This document shows, piece after piece, positions 57,480 through 64,000 of a stretch of DNA of 64,000 bases. Where the stretch lies: the NCBI GenBank assembly GCA_028023455.1, contig JAQFVV010012435.1, positions 1,550,001 to 1,614,000 of the forward strand, given 5' to 3'. Source of the stretch: Epiperipatus broadwayi (lineage: Eukaryota > Onychophora > Udeonychophora > Euonychophora > Peripatidae). Numbering within the stretch: position 1 is the first letter of the stretch; each line of letters begins with the position of its first letter. The notes below the pieces were generated by a model. The model ran no database searches and was not told the origin of the DNA. It was given only the letters and a program-made list of their open reading frames with translations. The position numbers and the translations under genes were made by a program.

Positions 57480-59920
57480 TCTCTTGTATATAAAGTTTAG
57501 TTTAGTAAAAAAATAAAAGTTTATAAAAAATAAAAAGATATAATGAAATTTATACATCGGCACAAATAATTAAACACACAAAAAATAAAATAATACAATT
57601 GTCATAAAGAATGATAGTAAGAAGTTTAGAGATAAAGAAAGAAGAATGGACACATGAATAACAGTATATAGAATGAAAAAATAGCTGATTGAGATATTTG
57701 TAATGGTGTGCATATTGATAGGACATGTAAACTTTATGAACTGAAATTTATAAATTTCTAATTTTTATTTTATTTTTCACAACTACAAGTCACTGAAACC
57801 ATAGTCATGATGACCCATGAATATGAAGGGGGGGGGGCTGTGTGGGGGCTGATGCATATTATATATATAATTCATATATGGAGATAGGATTATCAGTTGT
57901 TCAAATTTTCATATTTTACAAATATTTTCTAGGATTTATTTTATGGTGATTAAAGAGACTATAATATAACACAACTCTTAGTTAATCAAAATGGCTGTTG
58001 AATGGTTTTAAAAAGAGAAGCTAAAAGTAAATATGTAACAAAACCATGGTAAGCATTGATAAATTGTCCCTGATAAACATTGGTGCTTGTCTAACTTCTT
58101 ATTGATTTATATATTAAATAAATATTGTCTCAAACATTAAACATGTAAACTTGGCATGAAAAATGTGATCCATCAGCTTGTCATATATTACAAGACAGAA
58201 GTGTATCCTTTTTAATTTTTTCTTTTAGAACTTCACAGATAATGCAAAATTACATTTTACAGAAAAGTCATGTTTTGAGAGTATTTATCTATCATTTGAT
58301 TTGTAATTTATACATTCATTTTAAAATCATACAATTCTTTAGGTACATTTTTGATCAAGAGATGGAACTATTTAGCAACAAAACAATTGTATTCATGATT
58401 TAAATTTTTTTAATCTTAGTTGGAACTATTTTTTTTCTGTCAGACATTTTTAATTCACTTCATTATGTTTTTTTTGTGCAGTGTGACAAAAATACATGAG
58501 TAAACCTTTTCATTATGTATAATAATTGTAGCATTAATTGCTTTAACTTTTTTTTTTAAACCCTCCTGTACTCTGACGGTTTTTTAATTCTCACTTAGTA
58601 TAAGCTTTCAACTTTCATTTTAATATTAAACTATTATATATTGGAATATAATAAATTTCACTTCATTTGATGGATATTTTGTCTTGAAGTTAAATAAATT
58701 CTAAAAAAGTCACATTTGATTTTCAGAATTATTTTAAAAATTTGATTTTAATCAAAATGAAGTGTTGTGTCATCATTCAACATTAGGTAGAGCTGATTGA
58801 ATTTGCAAAACAAACAAAATCCTTGTTTGATGTTTGTTTTTAAAATCTCACTGAATAATTATTAATATCTAGTTAATCCATCATTATGCCATAAAAGTTT
58901 AAAATATTTTTGTAAATTTTATAATATTGTTATATTTTCTATCAGAACTGTGTTAGTGATGACCTTTTCACAGATCATATTTCCACCATAATTTCCATAG
59001 TAACATTACTCAGTAAAATATAATCTTTTATATTTCAAAATGTAACACTTCTGTAGAACATAAATATGTAATAATATATTTTCTTGATTCCTAATAATTA
59101 TCATACAATTATTATGCAAAAATAATGGTAAACTTTTCATAAAATCAAGTTTTTAATTATTGTAATATTGTCTTAAAATTAATATTGCAAAGTTATTACA
59201 AAACTTGAGACCACTAAGAATACAACAAATTCTCATCATTGTAGAGCTTACTATATTTTAAATTTTTCCCTTTTTTGATTTCCAATATTTTGAGAATTTT
59301 TTTGAAATTAAAATATTAGAAATAAAAATTTGCATTTTAAAATTTGAAAAAAAAAATAAGCAAAATCTCACAATAGAAAGCTAAAGATGCAAACTGAATT
59401 TTTTGACTTACACCTATAAAATCTCAGAATAAACAACAACAAAAAAAAACTGTTAAAAGTTTATAGCTATTTATTTTGCTGCAATAAAAATATGGCAAAT
59501 AATCAAAACGTTATTTTTATAAAAATGCTTTGAAATAACTTATTTAATTTATTTATTTTTAATTTTGAAAGATATTATAGAAATATAATAAATAAATGTG
59601 TTTTTTAAACAAATAGACATATCTGAATGTCTATTTTCACACACTCTCAAACATGTCTAAATCATCTATTTGAAAAAGTAAATTTTAAAGTTGTTTATTT
59701 CTTTTGCATTTTTTTGCAAAGTCTGTTTTTTGGATTTGAATATCTATCAACACCAAAATATTCTTTCCATTAATATATATATATTTAAATACATTTAAAG
59801 AGATTCCACCTTTATTGTTAAAAGGTTGCCTTGACAACAGTTTGAAATTGTTGATTGTTATTGGGATTGTCTAAGTGTTGACTGGTTTCTAATGGTTATT
59901 TAAATACATGTATATAAGAT
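57480..59920. other. No gene seen
   Basis: AT-rich DNA with a G run at 57829-57837. Nothing else was supported on either strand. Confidence 0.5.
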
Positions 59921-59924
59921 TTTC

Positions 59925-60065
59925 TGTCTTAATATAAACGGATCACTGATTGTATATATGTGTGGAAGATGGTGATCAGAATCAACTGATGAGTGCTGAT
60001 TCAGCACAAAATATGTTTATTGGAGATCTGTAGGAAGCTTGAAAATATGAGTTCAAGTTTTATAA
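59925..60065 (+). repeat. Family 1 repeat, internally deleted copy
   Basis: Distal block gatcactgattgtatatatg, ribozyme-like motif (59982-60023), then a jump to gaagcttgaaaatatgagttcaag, the end of the tRNA-like part. The middle (about 90 bp) is missing. Confidence 0.65.
59982..60023 (+). ncRNA. Hammerhead-like motif, family 1, copy e
   Basis: Stem I TCAA/TTGG with a mismatch, core CTGATGA, stem II GTGCTG/CAGCAC with loop ATT, AAA instead of GAA, weak stem III. Probably inactive for the same reason as the copy at 26725. Confidence 0.5.
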
Positions 60066-60212
60066 TTACATATACCTATTAATTCTTTGTCATTATTTGA
60101 ATGATATAAAATATAAAATGTATTAATACTTTATTCATATGTTAATTATTCAAAATATTAATTAATTTATCAAAAATACTTTATTTTAGGTATATTTTAA
60201 ATAAATTTACAC

Positions 60213-60790
60213 AGCAACATTCTCCATATAATATTGCCTCCTAGTGCAAATCATGGTAATCAATGGATATTAGAAGATTGATGCCGCTGTGTTAACAGAT
60301 TATGTAAGCATAATAAATGGTGGCTTGTTATATTATACTGATTTAATATCAATTCTAGCCAAAGAATGTTAGTGACTATTATTATTAAAAATCAAAATAT
60401 CATAATGTATAGATAAGGAACTGGAATCAGAACCCTTTGACTATACATGTGAATTAGATTGGATTGAAAACATTATTGTGTCTTCAGTTTGAGGTCATAA
60501 CTTTATAGTTAACTAAGAAGATAAAATGGGGCTGCATTAGATCTAAAAATCTAGGTACAATGACGTCAAATTCAGAGACCTTAAATGATATATCAGCAAT
60601 ATAAAAACAAGTCTGGGGATATTAGATGAGTAGGAACTTGATAGTGATTTTGATGAATTAACCCTCTAGCTTCCCTTGATTACCAAGGCTCACTCTAGAT
60701 GGCAATACTGTATGGAGAAAGTTGCTACTGCATTAAAAGTTTGTGTGTGAATATAAGAAATGGTGGTTATGTGATGTTATATTTTAAATG
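60213..60790. mobile_element. Old family 2 foldback
   Basis: Ends agcaacattctccatataata and ctgtatggagaaagttgct are inverted. Inner blocks aatctaggtac, aagtctggggatattagatg and gatgagtagga show family 2. The ribozyme core is unrecognisable apart from aagtctggggat. It is the most diverged full-length copy. Confidence 0.65.
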
Positions 60791-60794
60791 CTAT

Positions 60795-61498
60795 AATATA
60801 AAAGTTTATCAAATTTAATTGATTATTTTGCATTCAAATATATTTTAAGCTATGGGGGAGGGTTGTTAAAGTAAAACACATATTATACATAAACAAATTT
60901 TCAGTAATGTGATAGCTTAATTTTATTTTGCTTTCCAGCTCTAATTTCGTTTCCTTTAACTGTAGTTAGAAATTAATTTTAAATAGAATGAAATTTTTTA
61001 TTTTGTATGTTTATTTTTTTAAATCTTCATGTTTTGATTAAACTAGTTTTATTTAGTTAAGTTGTCAAGTTTGTTTTGTTTTGATGTAAATAACTGTTAT
61101 TAATATTTTTTGATGATTTAATCTCATTAAGTTTTGATTTATTAAGTGTAAATTCATTTTTCAGCTCAGTTTTGTGCCCTAAAAGAAAATAATCATGAAA
61201 ATCACGGATTGAAAATGTTTTTAGCTATTTTATTTATTAAAAATGGAAGGGGAAAGCAAAAAAGAAAAAAAAAATGAATTAGCAAATAAGCAATTGTAAT
61301 GAGTTTCAATGAAGTAAAAAGTAATTTGCTACCTTAAATTCAAAATTTATATAACCTTGATTTAGAAAATAACATTTGAAATTGAAAAAAGTGATAATTA
61401 ATGAAAAAACAGTTTATTAAGCATATTATTAATAAGAAAGTACTAATAGGTAGGAAAGTGTAATCTATAAAACATTTCAATAGCTATAATTTAACAAA
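60795..61498. other. No gene seen
   Basis: AT-rich DNA, nothing supported. Confidence 0.5.
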
Positions 61499-62130
61499 TA
61501 ATTAATAAAGCAAGTCATATATAGTGTGGCATTGCTGTTATGAGTTTATATTTACAAATATGTAATATAGGGAGCATACCAATAGCTCAAACAATTAATT
61601 GATAAGTGTGGTAAGAAAAAATATTTGAAATCCTATCTAGAACATCCCATCCCCATACCAATTGGTTTCGAGCTTTTGGCTCACTTCAGTGAGGAGCTGG
61701 AATATTCAGATCCTAGATCCAAAATATCATCTCAAGACGCAGCACTTATTTAATATGTAACATTTAAGTAGAAACTCTGAAATTTTTGGACATGAAAATG
61801 GCTTTAACTCCAGCTATTTAACTTTAATAGGTATATGGGACTGAACCAAATTTAGATCTACCACATATTAATAACCTTAGCATTGCCAATGCCTTAAAGG
61901 TAAAAGTATAATAATCAATAAAGCAAGTCATATATAGCATGGCATTGCTTTTAGGAGCTTCTATTTACAAATATGTAATATAGGGAGTATACCAATAGCT
62001 CAAACAAGCTCTTAATTAAGAGAAATGTTTTAGATAGAGATTTTAAATATTTTTCTTTTACTGCACTTATCAATTAAGAGCTTGTTTGAGCTATTGGTAT
62101 GCCTCTATATTACATATAATTTAACAAAAT
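61499..62130. repeat. Composite repeat with direct and inverted copies and a ribozyme-like motif
   Basis: A block of about 96 bp (aataaagcaagtcatatatag to ccaatagctcaaacaa) occurs at 61504-61594 and again 413 bp later (61917-62007). The second copy is also the left arm of a hairpin. Its agctcaaacaagctcttaatt pairs with aattaagagcttgtttgagct near 62075-62095 across about 65 bp. Between the direct copies lies a distant relative of the family 2 ribozyme region. The arrangement suggests nested or tandem copies of one element. Confidence 0.7.
61650..61695 (-). ncRNA. Hammerhead-like motif, divergent family 2 type
   Basis: Minus strand: stem I TCCTCA/TGGGGA as at 7728. The core CTGAAGT has its last A changed to T, then stem II GAGC/GCTC around CAAAA and GAA. 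A longer stem III ACC/GGT around AATT follows, with A as residue 17. Stems II and III differ in sequence from the other family 2 copies yet still pair. That pattern is expected of a conserved RNA fold. Confidence 0.62.
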
Positions 62131-62134
62131 AAGT

Positions 62135-63600
62135 TATAATTTTTTCATTTACAGCTCACCATTTTGCTTCATACTTAGTTCAAGATTGACATTTATTGAG
62201 CGATGATTCATTTTTGGTCCATTTCATATTAAAATTTTTAATTTTTGTAATATCTAATTAAATAAAACTGAATTTTTTTGTAGTATTGTCGTTTTTTTTT
62301 TAAAAAAGCAACAATTTGTGAATGCAGTCCAAATTTAAAAAAAATTAGACAAAGAAATATAAGGTACAATTGATTGCTGTAGTTTTAATATTGTAAATGA
62401 TTAAATCTTTTTTGTATTTATCTCAATACTGTATTTTTTTTAAACATTTATAATAAAAACTCATTATTTTTAATATGCCAGAAACAAATTACAATATTAT
62501 TGATTTAAAATTGAACAAATACATATTTTTAATTTTATGATATTTTTAATTTATGTTTAATAACATTTGATCATTTAATTATAATTGATTATTATCTGCC
62601 TAGTGCATAAAATCATTTTTTTAAAAAGTAAAATAATTTACAATTACCATAATCATATTTTACCTGTGGACAATTTTAGTTTTCATAAGAATTTTAACCC
62701 AGTATTGATGGAGTGAATATATATTAGCTAATGTATACATTTTAAAATGTATTCTTAATGCACTTTTGTAAATGATCAAAGCATGTGTTTGAGTATTTAC
62801 TGTACTGAAGGAAATTGAGATTTTTTTTTGTTTTTTAGCCATTAATGATGAAAATGTTCTTTACTTTAGATATGTTGTAAGAGAAAACATTTATTGTACT
62901 GCATGAATACAAAATGAAAATTAGACAAGTACATTAATCATATTGCAATTGTATAATCAAAACATAATATTGTATATTATATAATGAATGAACTCTGTAA
63001 TGTACTTTTTTAGCATCAATGTTGTCATTTTATCATTGGATGGCATAGCTTTAATAAGTCACTGTCTTATGGTATTATCAATCAGAAAAATGTAGATGTT
63101 TTTTAAAAAACATTTCAAAGTATTTTAAAGATCATAATAGCAAATAATCAATTACAAATGAAAATAGTACGCACAAACTGGTCATGATCATTGTGGCAAA
63201 TGCTCATACAAAGATATATCATATTTCAGGATAATGGTGTACATCTTTAACTCAAGTAGCAGTTGTAATTTTTTTTTAAAGTTGACGGCAAAGCAAAATC
63301 TCATATAAAAATAAGAAATTATGCCAACTTTTATAATAAAATTTAACTTATTATTTATTCATAATAAACTATAGACTTTGAACAACATATTTTTTAAAAA
63401 TAGCTTGAAATTGGGAATCTGTAATTATTAATAATGGGCATTAAACTAATTGTATTACATATTCAAAATAATAATCTATATATGAATGTAGTTTATGAAC
63501 ATTTTATTTGTATTATAACTTTATTTTTCTTATTGTGTAGCCAAATTTATATAATGTCAATATCATTTATGTTTTATTACTTCCTATATGATTTGTGAAT
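62135..63600. other. No gene seen
   Basis: AT-rich DNA. A 60-codon minus frame (62660-62842) is unsupported. Confidence 0.5.
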
Positions 63601-63613
63601 ATAAGTAGAAGTT

Positions 63614-63665
63614 CTGAAGAAGATTGCTGAGACAGTCGAAAACCATCTAGTGGGTTGTAAAAAAG
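63614..63665 (+). other. Retroelement 3'-end-like motif (CTGAAGAAG...GAAA)
   Basis: CTGAAGAAG, a GATTG/CAGTC hairpin with loop CTGAGA, GAAA, then AACC/GGTT. It has the same layout as the family 3 body at 43830, including the extra A before stem II and a G where a hammerhead needs A, C or U at the cleavage site. Possibly an ancient ribozyme relative. No surrounding element can be delimited. Confidence 0.35.
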
Positions 63666-64000
63666 AATTGTAGGGAGTAATTAAGAACATAAATGACATT
63701 TTATTTGTAAACATAATGCAATAACTCAGCCATTTATTATTCAATTGCAAATTTTAATCCTTTTATTAAATATATTGGTTACATTGCTTGAAATAATATT
63801 GGCATGTCCTTGAAATTATGAATATATTAAAGAAAAATAGGTAGAAAAGGTTTTTGTTATTTAATATATAAAGTTCCTTTATTAATTTATTTTTGCTGCA
63901 ATTTATAATATGAGTAATTCCTTTAGCAATTTGTTATGAAATTTTTTTTAAATTTTTGTTGTGAACAGGGACATTTTTCATACCATATAGACATCAGTTG

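Overview
The window is AT-rich (about 70% or more by eye), intron/intergenic-like nuclear DNA of an animal, most probably an invertebrate with a repeat-laden genome. There is no bacterial gene organisation, no long intact open reading frame and no host gene that I can name. The visible gene relics are metazoan-type transposable elements: non-LTR retrotransposons (an L1/Tx1-like family, an RTE-like family and two others), Penelope-like GIY-YIG ends, hAT DNA transposons, and tRNA-derived SINEs with poly(A) tails and target-site duplications. I cannot place the species.

Layout. 0-10 kb: a tRNA-SINE, a hAT MITE with an 80-bp LINE tail inside it, a 0.87-kb foldback, a second SINE, a tRNA-core foldback with a triplicated arm, a foldback carrying two hammerhead-like ribozymes, and a Penelope-like GIY-YIG fragment. 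10-20 kb: two decayed copies of LINE family B, a second hAT MITE, a TA-flanked TIR element and the best L1/Tx1-like relic (LINE-A). 21-29 kb: a 1.07-kb palindrome, another tRNA-core foldback, a long near-perfect hairpin and a third LINE-B copy. 29-34 kb is almost featureless. 34-39 kb: the partner TIR element, a recent 153-bp tandem duplication, a head-to-head palindrome of Penelope-like 3' ends and a small tRNA-core element. 41-51 kb: two RTE-like relics, a LINE-C relic, and a nest in which a hAT transposon interrupts LINE-A just after its YMDD box. 53-64 kb: a third SINE, further foldbacks and ribozyme-like motifs.

The most interesting theme is that at least three unrelated-looking repeat families carry hammerhead-ribozyme cores (CTGANGA, a stem II hairpin, GAAA, a tiny stem III and a pairing stem I). 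Two Penelope-like fragments have such a motif about 30-35 nt after their stop codon, which agrees with the known association of Penelope-like elements with hammerheads. Short elements that also carry tRNA-like boxes have them too, and most are arranged as inverted (head-to-head) pairs. One copy has a 13-bp target-site duplication, which points to LINE- or Penelope-type retroposition and not cut-and-paste transposition. All ribozyme calls come from hand-folding and were not tested computationally.
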